Assembly: GCA_913063495.1 (NCBI GenBank)
Contig: CAJXXT010000005.1
Location: forward strand, 1-57,669
Direction of reading: 5' to 3'
Source: an uncultured Gammaproteobacteria bacterium
Lineage (GTDB): Bacteria; Pseudomonadota; Gammaproteobacteria; Pseudomonadales; Ketobacteraceae
Length of the DNA: 57,669 nucleotides
How positions within the stretch are numbered: the first letter of the stretch is position 1; the number at the start of each line of letters is the position of its first letter. Both the position numbers and the translations under genes were made by a program. Shown here one piece after another: positions 19,027-27,216 of this stretch. The notes below the pieces were generated by a model. The model worked only from the letters and a program-made list of their open reading frames with translations. It had not been told where the DNA came from and did no database searches.

Positions 19027-19199
19027 TACTCAACAATAACTGACTTAGCCTTTAAGGAACCTAAGTACATCAAAACGTGTGCCTTCAGAAGGTGAATTCC
19101 TTGCCCCTATAACACTTCATCTATTTGACCCTAGTACTTACAAATACTATGGTTTAACAATCCCCTTTATTTTCCACATCAACCCCGGCAACGCACTTA

Positions 19200-20681
19200 A
19201 TGCCCAAGCTCACTTCCTTAATTTGTGTTTTTGTTGCCTATTCCCTGTGTGGTTGGCTCGGAATCCAATATGCTGGCATGGGGGAAAGCTCGCTCACGCT
19301 TATCTGGTTACCTTCAGGCATTGGCTTAGCGGCTTGTATTATATTCGGAAATAAAATCTGGCCAGCAATCTGGTTAGGGTCATTTATCGCGAATGCACCT
19401 CACCTAATTGATGCCACCAGCCAATTCCCTTACATAAAAGCAGCGTTATTTGGGGGCTTAGCAGCAATCATCAACACAAGAATACAGGCACTATATGCCT
19501 ACGAACTTTATCAAAAACACGTAGGCTCAACGGGCATCAACTCAGCTCAAAAAGTACTAAATCTGGTATTCAAAATATTTTTACTTCCCAGCATTCTCAA
19601 TATTGCGCTACTTATCGCGCTTTACAGTGCAGGTGGCTACATAACACTAACGGTTGAAAATATCGCTCTAACCTGGATCTCAGGAGCGCTGGCAGACTTT
19701 CACGGGTATTTTGTTATTACCCCTTTAGTTACCAGCTGGCTTTATAGAAACACTCAGTTTAAACATTATTCTAACGTCAATTATAAAGACCTCTTAAGCC
19801 TTATTGGAATGGTAATATTTTTATTAATGGGTTACAGCGGCCTCACTTACTCCATTTATCTATTACTAGCGCTTGGTGCATTGATCGCAATATACCGTGG
19901 CCCCCTCCAAGGCAGCGTATTCATCCTTAGTGTCTCCCTTTTATTAACCTATGCCACCGCGCAACATACCGGGCCATTTATTATAAACAGTGATTTTAAT
20001 TCATTTATTTCGCTGCTTACGTTTATATTTTGCCTGGGCCTACCAATGCATTTGTTAACAGCAAAAAATGCTGAACTCCAGAACGCCTACGAAGGATTAG
20101 AGCGTCAAGTATCCGAAAGAACCCGAGCATTAAATAACGCCAACAACAAACTAGAGAAACTTTCTCAAACCGATGACTTAACAAAAATCCCCAATCGGCG
20201 TTATCTATTTACGTTCTTGGAACAAGAGTGGAAGCGAGCCGTTCGCAACAAAAAACCGTTATCAATTCTAATGATAGACATTGATTTTTTTAAACAGTAC
20301 AACGATTGCTACGGCCATTTAAAAGGGGATGAATGCCTAAAAGAAATCGCTAGTGCGCTACAAAAATCGATGCACAGACCCGGTGATTTAGTAGCCCGTT
20401 ATGGAGGAGAAGAGTTCATGGTCGTACTACCGGAAACTGATGACGCCCTTGCGGTAGCCCAACACTGTAAACGGTCTATTGAAGCCCTAAACATTCCTCA
20501 CCAGGCATCAGCAGCATCGAATGTCATCACCGCTAGCATTGGTTACAACACCGTCTACCCTACACCAGCGTTAGACATCAACGCACTCATATCAGCCGCC
20601 GATACCGCACTCTACCAAGCAAAAGATGAAGGTAGGAATAAAGTTAGCCCATTTGTCATTACCCAAAATACAAATCAATAA
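19200..20681 (+). CDS. MASE1-domain diguanylate cyclase
   Basis: A 493-residue inner-membrane enzyme that makes cyclic di-GMP. The first ~290 residues are a MASE1 sensor with eight or so membrane segments (LIWLPSGIGLAACIIFG, WPAIWLGSFIAN). A short coiled coil (RQVSERTRALNNANNKLEKL) leads to a GGDEF domain (about 320-485) with DDLTKIPNRRYL and active-site GGEEF near 402-406. RPGD stands five residues before it, the RxxD inhibitory site, so product feedback inhibition is expected. It lies 173 bases after the second receptor. Together with the HD-GYP regulator at 13027 it gives opposing c-di-GMP activities in one island. The ribosome site is weak. Confidence 0.93.
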   Translation: MPKLTSLICVFVAYSLCGWLGIQYAGMGESSLTLIWLPSGIGLAACIIFGNKIWPAIWLGSFIANAPHLIDATSQFPYIKAALFGGLAAIINTRIQALYAYELYQKHVGSTGINSAQKVLNLVFKIFLLPSILNIALLIALYSAGGYITLTVENIALTWISGALADFHGYFVITPLVTSWLYRNTQFKHYSNVNYKDLLSLIGMVIFLLMGYSGLTYSIYLLLALGALIAIYRGPLQGSVFILSVSLLLTYATAQHTGPFIINSDFNSFISLLTFIFCLGLPMHLLTAKNAELQNAYEGLERQVSERTRALNNANNKLEKLSQTDDLTKIPNRRYLFTFLEQEWKRAVRNKKPLSILMIDIDFFKQYNDCYGHLKGDECLKEIASALQKSMHRPGDLVARYGGEEFMVVLPETDDALAVAQHCKRSIEALNIPHQASAASNVITASIGYNTVYPTPALDINALISAADTALYQAKDEGRNKVSPFVITQNTNQ

Positions 20682-20848
20682 TGCCAAAAATACAACGTGC
20701 TAACCAAGCCTCATATAATAAGACCCTTTCACAGCCTCACGTCTAGACTTCATCTATACTGAAACTTGTCTAGATGCACGCGGTCTATCATCGTTACCAT
20801 CTTCCAAAGATTCGCATTTTCATGGATTTAACACCACAAGGTTTCTAT

Positions 20849-23167
20849 ATGTCTGAACGCGTTGCAGAATTCACATTACGCTGGCGTTGGTTTGTTATCA
20901 TTTCACTATTAGCGGTTGTCTTTGTATTGGGATATGGCGCTAAGAATATTGAATTCAGCTCTAATTACCGAGTATTTTTTGCCGAAGGCAATGAACAGCT
21001 AGAGGCCTTTAGTAATTTGCAAAATATCTACAATAAATCTGACAATATCATTATTGTGATGTCCCCTAAAGGTGAGAACGGAAGAATAGGCGATGGTGAC
21101 GTATTTTCAGCCCATTTTCTTAACGCCATACAACATGTCACAGAAGCAGCGTGGCAACTCCCCTGGTCAACACGTGTAGATTCTATTAGCAACTACCAGC
21201 ATAGCCAAGGCATTGAAGATGAATTGCTCATCGACGACTTGGTATCCGAGGATCGGCCGTTAGATGCCGCTGAAATACAGCGCATCAGAGACATCACCAA
21301 CGCAGACCCGTTAATTTATGGTCGTCTTATCGCTGATACCGGTAAAGTCACCTTAGTGAATGTCACCATACAAACACCCGAGTTATCAGAAGAAGAAACC
21401 CCACACTTGGTAAAACTCACCCGGAAAATGGTGGAGCAATTTCGTCAAGACTACCCCGCTATTGAATTCCGACTCACCGGAGCTGTTTTTCTCGATAACG
21501 CCTTCAGCGAGATGGCACAGAAGGACATGGTCTCCCTAGTTCCGATTATGTTTGTCATTTTAATCATAACTTTAGGGCTACTCTTGCGCTCCATCAGCGC
21601 AACACTGGCAACCCTGGTCATCATCATATTATCGATTATCAGTGCTATGGGGTTATTCGGCTGGTTAGGTTGGACATTAACTCCCCCATCTAGCGCAGCA
21701 CCCACCATCATTATGACCATGGCTATCGCCGATTGTGTTCATATTCTGGTCTCTATGTTACACGGCATGCGTACAGGTTTAGAAAAGAATGAAGCCATCA
21801 AAGAAAGCATACGTATAAATTTTATGCCGGTGCTGGTGACAAGCGTCACTACCGCTTTTGGTTTTCTTTCAATGAATTTTAGTGAAGTCCCGCCTTTTAG
21901 GGACTTGGGCAACACCGTTGCAATAGGTGTTATTGCCGCATGGATATTATCAATCCTTTTTCTGCCTGCATTAATGTCCTTTCTGCCTGTAAGGGTCAAA
22001 GTTAACAGCGATAAACACGACAAACAAAGTACGTTTATGCTGAAACTTGCTGAAAACATCATTCGCCATAGAACGCTATATCTATGGGGCACCGTGGGTT
22101 TAACGGTTCTTATGTTAGGTTTATCCACAAAAAACCAGATCAATGACGAGTTCATTCGATATTTCAGTACCAATACTGACTTTCGCCAACATACCGATTT
22201 TTTAGAAAAAAATATGACCGGCATTTACGGAATGGAATATTCTCTACATAGCGGTAAAGAACAGGGCATAAGTGACCCAAAGTACTTACGTGATGTAGAG
22301 AGACTCACTACGTGGTTACGCACACTCCCACAAGTAGAGCATGTATTTAGCATTACCGATATTTTTAAACGTCTCAATAAAAACATGCACAATGATAACG
22401 AAACCTTTTACAACATCCCTCAGAACAAAGAGTTAGCATCGCAATATTTATTATTGTATGAACTGTCACTTCCCTATGGGTTAGACCTCAACAATCAAGT
22501 TACCTTGGACAAAAGCGCCACAAAATTAACCGTTACGATTCAAAACTCCTCTAGCGCAAATAGCATTGCATTGGAGAATAAAATCAACCAATGGATTGAT
22601 AACAATACACAATTTGATAGTTATTACGTCGCCAGCCCCAACCTTATGTTCTCTCATATTGGCGAGCGTAATGTATCCTCAATGATTTTTGGCACATTAC
22701 TCGCTTTATTCTTTATCTCCTTAATCCTTATCGTCGCCCTGCGATCTCCGCGCTTGGGTTTGATTAGCCTAGCGCCAAACCTTATCCCTGCGGGAATTGC
22801 ATTTGGTATCTGGGGATTATTTTATGGCAATTTAGGTATGGCCCTAGGTAGCGCCGTTGGTATGACCTTAGGAATCGTAGTGGATGATACCGTGCATTTT
22901 TTAAGTAAATATCAGCGTGCCCGAAGGGAACTCAACAAATCAGCAGAAGATGCGGTACGTTACGCTTTTTCTACCGTGGGTGTAGCTCTTGCGGTAACCA
23001 CCTTTGTGTTAATTGCAGGTTTTATGGTATTAGCCACCTCTGATTTTCATATGAACACCCATATCGGCCTATTTACCGCGCTTACCATTGCAATTGCGTT
23101 AATTGTTGACTTCTTTTTCTTACCATCACTGCTTATATTTGTTGAAGGTGAGAAAAAGAAGCCTTAA
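20849..23167 (+). CDS. RND/MMPL-family exporter, COG1033-type (copy 2)
   Basis: A 772-residue paralogue of the exporter at 1802, with the same order of TM1, periplasmic domain, five-TM block, then the repeat. Matching blocks are ADCVHILVSMLHGM, EVPPFRDLGNTVAIGV, KELASQYLLLYELSLPYG and GIVVDDTVHFLSKYQRAR. ATG 20849 is chosen because AAGG lies 7 bases upstream and the N-terminus then matches copy 1; in-frame upstream starts at 20774 and 20822 have no better site. It stands alone between the GGDEF gene and a convergent MscS gene. An inverted pair TCTAGAC/GTCTAGA occurs in its upstream region near 20743-20774. Substrate unknown; probably a lipid or hydrophobic compound. Confidence 0.9.
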   Translation: MSERVAEFTLRWRWFVIISLLAVVFVLGYGAKNIEFSSNYRVFFAEGNEQLEAFSNLQNIYNKSDNIIIVMSPKGENGRIGDGDVFSAHFLNAIQHVTEAAWQLPWSTRVDSISNYQHSQGIEDELLIDDLVSEDRPLDAAEIQRIRDITNADPLIYGRLIADTGKVTLVNVTIQTPELSEEETPHLVKLTRKMVEQFRQDYPAIEFRLTGAVFLDNAFSEMAQKDMVSLVPIMFVILIITLGLLLRSISATLATLVIIILSIISAMGLFGWLGWTLTPPSSAAPTIIMTMAIADCVHILVSMLHGMRTGLEKNEAIKESIRINFMPVLVTSVTTAFGFLSMNFSEVPPFRDLGNTVAIGVIAAWILSILFLPALMSFLPVRVKVNSDKHDKQSTFMLKLAENIIRHRTLYLWGTVGLTVLMLGLSTKNQINDEFIRYFSTNTDFRQHTDFLEKNMTGIYGMEYSLHSGKEQGISDPKYLRDVERLTTWLRTLPQVEHVFSITDIFKRLNKNMHNDNETFYNIPQNKELASQYLLLYELSLPYGLDLNNQVTLDKSATKLTVTIQNSSSANSIALENKINQWIDNNTQFDSYYVASPNLMFSHIGERNVSSMIFGTLLALFFISLILIVALRSPRLGLISLAPNLIPAGIAFGIWGLFYGNLGMALGSAVGMTLGIVVDDTVHFLSKYQRARRELNKSAEDAVRYAFSTVGVALAVTTFVLIAGFMVLATSDFHMNTHIGLFTALTIAIALIVDFFFLPSLLIFVEGEKKKP

Positions 23168-23190
23168 CGAGTATCGCTTAATAAAACACG

Positions 23191-24021
23191 TTACCGGTTT
23201 ACATCAATAACATGCACATCCCTTCGAGGGAACGGTATACGGACACCCGCTGTTTTTAATGCTTTAAAAACAGCCTGATTCACCAAAAACCGGCTTTCAT
23301 GATAAGCATTCATTGATACCCAATAACGCAATCCAATATTCACAGAGAAGTCACCAAAACCATCAATACCTACCTGAAACTTTGGTTCTTGACTCACACA
23401 ATCCATTTCATCCAATACCGAACGAATAGTCTGTATCGCAATTTCCGGCGAGTCCTCATAATCAATTCCAATCGTACACTCAACCACCTTGCTTGCGAAT
23501 GAATTATGGATCACCTCACCAATGATATGCTTATTGGGGATAGTAATGACTTCTTCATCTTCTGTTACCAAAATAGTATGTGCAAGATGAATCTCTTTAA
23601 CAATACCAGAACAATTATTCACCATGACAGTATCTCCTACCCTAAAAGTTCGGGATAAGATAATCGCCAAACCTGCCCCATAATTCGAGATAGGCCCCTG
23701 TAGTGCTAAGCCAACACCAAACGTTGCGGCACCTAATGCTGCAATAAAAGGCGCTATCGTTATACCAAACTTTCCTAAGCTGATAATCAAAAAACAGACC
23801 AAGACTAAAATCTTGGTAACACTACCCAAAAATGCCGTTAGTGTTACATCAACCTTACGACGAGTTAACAGCTTCACGACTGTTTTTTGCAGAATACCCG
23901 CAGCAATAAAACCAATAATAAGTATGATGATGGCGCCCACAAATTGAAAACTGTAATCCACCATAAAATTCATTATGAGCTGATAAATCTGCTCAATTTG
24001 TTTTAACTCTTGCTCTATCAT
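23191..24021 (-). CDS. mscS: small-conductance mechanosensitive channel, MscS family
   Basis: A 276-residue MscS-type channel that opens under membrane tension in hypo-osmotic shock. Three membrane helices end in the glycine/alanine-rich pore helix GAATFGVGLALQGPISNYGAGLAIILSRTFRVGD, the family hallmark, followed by the beta domain (VKEIHLAHTILVTEDEEVITIPNKHI) and the alpha/beta vestibule domain ending RIPFPRRDVHVI. Length and ending match the E. coli protein closely. Convergent with the RND exporter, 23 bases apart. It may form a transcript with the Nramp-like gene upstream (57 bases), though their functions differ. Confidence 0.93.
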   Translation of the reverse strand: MIEQELKQIEQIYQLIMNFMVDYSFQFVGAIIILIIGFIAAGILQKTVVKLLTRRKVDVTLTAFLGSVTKILVLVCFLIISLGKFGITIAPFIAALGAATFGVGLALQGPISNYGAGLAIILSRTFRVGDTVMVNNCSGIVKEIHLAHTILVTEDEEVITIPNKHIIGEVIHNSFASKVVECTIGIDYEDSPEIAIQTIRSVLDEMDCVSQEPKFQVGIDGFGDFSVNIGLRYWVSMNAYHESRFLVNQAVFKALKTAGVRIPFPRRDVHVIDVNR

Positions 24022-24078
24022 GAATACTTATCTCCATTGATCATTCTTATTTAACTCAAAACTACTTATAACGTTAGT

Positions 24079-25350
24079 TTAGCCAAACCATTTTAATCCT
24101 GCCATCACACCAAAAAAAACAAGGGCCGCCAACAATGCCATTATCGTAATCGGTTTATTCACAAACGCCCCGACCCATGCTCGCCTCCCGTTCAATATCA
24201 ACAGTACAACGGCCAACATAGGAATGAACATCGCACCAATCACAGCGTATAGTTTTTGCACTTCTTTGAAGCTGATAAATAACCCCACAATGGGTATCAC
24301 CGCCAATGCAATAAGAAACCACTGGTAAGGTTTAGATGAACTTATATCTACAACATTTGAGGATGAATCTAACCCAGGCGATGACTGCACAAATAATCGC
24401 CATACATCTGCAAACAAATAGGGTACGGCTTGCCATACCCCCAGCAGGCTACTAAAAATGGCACTAAAAGCCCCCACCAGAAATAGCCAACGACCATAAA
24501 TGCCTAACGGCTCTTCTAATTTTTCTGCAAGAACAATTAGTAAATTAGCGCCCCGCCCTTCAATTTCAATGGTGCTTCCAATAATTACCATAGCAAGCCC
24601 AAACAACACCGTCATGCTATATCCCACGGCCAAATCAATACGGCAGATAACAATATCCTTTTCTTGTACCCTGCCTTTTTCTCGAATCCAATAACCGTAA
24701 CACAAGATAGTTAATGTACCGCCAACACCACCAATCAAAGCAAGAGTCCAGGTAACGCCAGCTCCCTGCGCATCAGGGATACTAGGCACGAATAACCCTG
24801 TCAATACAACATCAGCACCAGGCCACAGCAATCCTGCCATCAAAACCACGGTAATAAACATCACGCCAACGCTTAGCGCCATAACTTTTTCAAACAACGC
24901 AAAACCACCGATTAACACTAACAGCAACCCACTCATGCTTGATGCTATACCGAACACCCACTTGCCAGTAGATACATCATCAAATACTGGAAACATGGCA
25001 TGCAAGGTAATGCCACAGGCACTTATCAGCGCAGAACCCACAAAAAATGACCACAGTAAAAGGTACGGTAAGAAGAAAAGCCCTGTAACTTTCCCCAACC
25101 GTAGGGCAACACCCTCTAACAATGTTTGACCTGTCGCCAACTGCCAACGAGCCAAGCCTTCTGTAAGAACAAATTTTAACAACCCACCAACGACAACTGC
25201 CCAGAGAATAGCAACACCTAACTGGCTACCCGTAAAGCTGGCCGTTGCCAGATCCCCGGCACCTACACCCGTGGCGGCAACCAGGAAGCCAGGCATAATA
25301 ATAGCTAATAAAGAGGGGGCTGCTTTCTTATTGTTACTAGCGCTAGCCAT
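24079..25350 (-). CDS. Nramp-related metal ion transporter with altered metal motif
   Basis: A 423-residue membrane protein with about eleven segments and the Nramp fold. In canonical Nramp proteins TM1 carries DPGN and TM6 carries MPH, both contacting the metal. Here the TM1 region reads ATGVGAGDLATAS, with GAGD at about 30-33 in place of DPGN, and TM6 reads GGVGGTLTILCYGYWIREKG without MPH. It therefore belongs to an Nramp-related clade rather than to MntH. The ion is uncertain: magnesium- or aluminium-carrying relatives are known, and manganese cannot be assumed. A GC-rich hairpin lies in its leader at 25386-25412. Confidence 0.85.
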   Translation of the reverse strand: MASASNNKKAAPSLLAIIMPGFLVAATGVGAGDLATASFTGSQLGVAILWAVVVGGLLKFVLTEGLARWQLATGQTLLEGVALRLGKVTGLFFLPYLLLWSFFVGSALISACGITLHAMFPVFDDVSTGKWVFGIASSMSGLLLVLIGGFALFEKVMALSVGVMFITVVLMAGLLWPGADVVLTGLFVPSIPDAQGAGVTWTLALIGGVGGTLTILCYGYWIREKGRVQEKDIVICRIDLAVGYSMTVLFGLAMVIIGSTIEIEGRGANLLIVLAEKLEEPLGIYGRWLFLVGAFSAIFSSLLGVWQAVPYLFADVWRLFVQSSPGLDSSSNVVDISSSKPYQWFLIALAVIPIVGLFISFKEVQKLYAVIGAMFIPMLAVVLLILNGRRAWVGAFVNKPITIMALLAALVFFGVMAGLKWFG

Positions 25351-25385
25351 ATAGTTTCAACTCTCTATCAATGGAAGAACCAGCC

Positions 25386-25412
25386 CCCCGTTAGGTTTCC
25401 CCCACGACGGGG
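25386..25412 (-). other. leader hairpin upstream of Nramp-related gene
   Basis: CCCCGT (25386-25391) pairs with ACGGGG (25407-25412); an inner CCCC can pair with the same GGGG run, giving two mutually exclusive stems 36-62 bases ahead of the start codon. It could be a 5' UTR regulatory structure, but it matches no riboswitch class I can recognise. Confidence 0.3.
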
Positions 25413-25489
25413 ATCTGTACTATATCAATATCTTGACTATGCTGATAATTCTAGACGAATAATTCCATTGAAGCTTTTAGGTGGTACAC

Positions 25490-25672
25490 ATGCAGCACAT
25501 TGATGTTAAAAACCACAAAGTAGAACAAGAAACAAACAATTTGGATTTGGGAAGGATGAAAGCTGGCGCACTAATCACAAGCAACCAGCAGTCTTTAGGG
25601 GGATTAACAGAAGAAGAAATCTCTCGAGTTATTGATTTTGCAGTTGGTGTTAAAGCAACCAAAGCAACTTAA
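25490..25672 (+). CDS. small hypothetical protein, 60 aa
   Basis: A short reading frame of 60 residues starting at ATG 25490 with AGGTGG at 25479-25484. The product is hydrophilic, ends with LTEEEISRVIDFAVGVKATKAT, and has no membrane segment. It matches no family I know. The good ribosome site and divergent position from the Nramp-related gene support it being real; the short length keeps the call tentative. Confidence 0.45.
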   Translation: MQHIDVKNHKVEQETNNLDLGRMKAGALITSNQQSLGGLTEEEISRVIDFAVGVKATKAT

Positions 25673-25699
25673 CCAACTGCCAATAATTATTACATCCAT

Positions 25700-26002
25700 T
25701 TACGTTCTTTCTGTTTGGCAGCTCCAACAGAAATCAAAAGACGCATCATTTTTTTCTGCACACTTAGAACAAAACCAACCTTGGCTATTGTCGCTATTAA
25801 TGGACGAGGCAATCACCTTGCCCGCCTTTTCATAGTCACCATCCACAACCCAAAGCTCTAACCAAGAATCTATGGTTGAAAGCTCGCCAACACCGCCCCC
25901 TGCAAATTCATTCTTTAGCGTCACCTTAATACCTGCATACTCCACGATATTTTTGATGTTGCTCACTAAGATACGATTCTCATTGGTGTAGAGTAATTTC
26001 AT
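25700..26002 (-). CDS. DUF2007 protein with C-terminal zinc ribbon
   Basis: A 100-residue protein. Residues 1-70 (MKLLYTNENRILVSNIKNIVEYAGI to ELWVVDGDYEKAGKVI) match DUF2007, a small alpha/beta domain related to PII-like signal proteins whose function is not settled. The tail (about 76-98) has CSKC and CWSC, a two-knuckle zinc ribbon similar to RanBP2-type fingers, a combination seen in other DUF2007 proteins. It is downstream of yehS by 6 bases, so the two are likely co-transcribed. Confidence 0.85.
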   Translation of the reverse strand: MKLLYTNENRILVSNIKNIVEYAGIKVTLKNEFAGGGVGELSTIDSWLELWVVDGDYEKAGKVIASSINSDNSQGWFCSKCAEKNDASFDFCWSCQTERT

Positions 26003-26008
26003 CGAAAA

Positions 26009-26500
26009 TCACTCCCACACAAACGGTTCTTTGCCATCCGTACTTGGGCGATGCTTTTTTTGTAATCCTTGCAAGAAGTTACGCATCATTTGATCTTTAC
26101 ACTCTCGATAGTGTTTATGGCCTTTCTTACGAAAGAATGCACTTAACTCATGTTTACTCATGGTCAAACCCACTGAATCCATAAGCTCTAACACTTCTTC
26201 GGATTTCAGATTGAGTGCGATTTTTAATTTTTTAAACACGATATTGTTATTGATACGCTCTTCAGGAGCTGGCTGCTCTCCCTCTTTTTTACCGCGCTTT
26301 TCATTAATAAATCCATTGAGAAACGTAGCCATTTCCGTATCAGAGCAACTTTTATACGCATCATCATCGTCTTTCTTCAGCCAGCAACTAATTTGCTCTC
26401 GTGTCACCTCAAGATCAGCCGCGCCAAAAACTGCAATCATCTTTGAATCATTAAGATCAAACGTATAGCGGAGGCGACGTAAAATATCATTGTTCGTCAT
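26009..26500 (-). CDS. yehS: DUF1456 family protein YehS
   Basis: A 163-residue protein with two DUF1456 repeats (about 1-70 and 85-150). The second repeat begins RINNNIVFKKLKIALNLKSEEV, matching E. coli YehS almost residue for residue, and the first holds TMATFLNGFINEKRG-like text (EMATFLNGFINEKRG). ATG 26500 is chosen because the E. coli protein starts at the same place (MxxNDILR); a frame extending to 26533 is likely an artefact. The function is unknown. Its start overlaps the end of the DUF3622 gene by 14 bases. Confidence 0.88.
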   Translation of the reverse strand: MTNNDILRRLRYTFDLNDSKMIAVFGAADLEVTREQISCWLKKDDDDAYKSCSDTEMATFLNGFINEKRGKKEGEQPAPEERINNNIVFKKLKIALNLKSEEVLELMDSVGLTMSKHELSAFFRKKGHKHYRECKDQMMRNFLQGLQKKHRPSTDGKEPFVWE

Positions 26501-26798
26501 AATAGTCCTGCTGCTTTTTCGCCCATTCTTCAACGTTTTTTTCGTGCCGCTCTTGTTTCTCTTGCTGTCGCTGAGCAGCCTTCTGTTTTTCTTCTGCCCG
26601 ACGTTTATTACGTTCTTCTAGGTTTTCCAAAAAGCTAACTAACGCAGTTTTTCCCCATGCATCTGCTTCAGACTCAGAGCCGAATCCGTCTTGTCGTTTT
26701 GACACGCCGGTTTTTGTTGTTGATATTTTACGAGTAATCTCCACTGCCCAAGCATCACCATCTTGCTTGACGCGGTAGCCGTATTTTCCTTTTGCCAT
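26487..26798 (-). CDS. DUF3622 protein
   Basis: A 103-residue protein. The first half (KYGYRVKQDGDAWAVEITRKISTTKTGVSKRQDGFGSESEADAWG) matches DUF3622, a small domain found in marine gammaproteobacteria. The second half is a charged, Gln/Glu/Lys/Arg-rich helix (about 55-100) that could be a coiled coil. No known function. It is first in a minus-strand run with yehS and the DUF2007 gene. Confidence 0.85.
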   Translation of the reverse strand: MAKGKYGYRVKQDGDAWAVEITRKISTTKTGVSKRQDGFGSESEADAWGKTALVSFLENLEERNKRRAEEKQKAAQRQQEKQERHEKNVEEWAKKQQDYYDEQ

Positions 26799-26885
26799 AA
26801 TATTTAACCCTAATAATCTCTAATTATACTTAATAATAAATTCGCATATCGAATAACTACTGTCTAACAAATAAGCGAATACACA

Positions 26886-27164
26886 TCAACTTCGATAAAT
26901 AGTTTCAATCAAATGAAACCCAAACTGTGTTTTTACAGGGCCGTGCACGGTAAGCACCTTTTTCCTAAAAACAACATTATCAAATGCCTTTACCATTTGG
27001 CCCGGTGAAAACTCCCCGAGGTCTCCCCCGCTCTTTTTGGAGCTACAGGTCGAGTATTTTTTTGCTAACTTACCAAAGTCTTCTCCTTCAGCAAGTCTCT
27101 GCTTAAGCTTTTCAGCCTCAGCTCTTGTTTTTACTAAAATATGACGAGCACATGCGCGAGCCAT
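26886..27164 (-). CDS. ppiC: parvulin-type peptidyl-prolyl isomerase
   Basis: A 92-residue cytoplasmic parvulin that isomerises Xaa-Pro bonds. It aligns with E. coli PpiC along its whole length: RHILVKTRAEAEKL, GEDFGKLAKKYSTCSSKKSGGDLGEF, GQMVKAFDNVVF and the ending TQFGFHLIETIYRS with the active-site His. ATG 27164 is preferred because TAGGAG precedes it at good spacing; a TTG nine bases earlier is too close to that site. It stands between DUF3622 and rhlE, with separate gaps of 87 and 52 bases. Confidence 0.94.
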   Translation of the reverse strand: MARACARHILVKTRAEAEKLKQRLAEGEDFGKLAKKYSTCSSKKSGGDLGEFSPGQMVKAFDNVVFRKKVLTVHGPVKTQFGFHLIETIYRS

Positions 27165-27216
27165 AATGAACAACTCCTAAATTCTAATCATTAAACCGTT
27201 AATCATTAACCAAGAA

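Noticed and set aside
19079..19354. 91-residue plus frame before the GGDEF gene
   Set aside because: It overlaps the MASE1 coding region in another frame and has no ribosome site; the MASE1-GGDEF frame is clearly the real gene.
25386..25412. Guanidine-II (mini-ykkC) riboswitch suggested by an ACGA between C and G runs
   Set aside because: Only one hairpin occurs and the loop does not fit; that class has two ACGR hairpins, and the nearby genes do not match its usual targets.
25677..25721. CTGCCAA/TTGGCAG inverted repeat at the end of the 60-aa gene
   Set aside because: Seven-base arms with 31 bases between them are likely to arise by chance and overlap the DUF2007 gene end.
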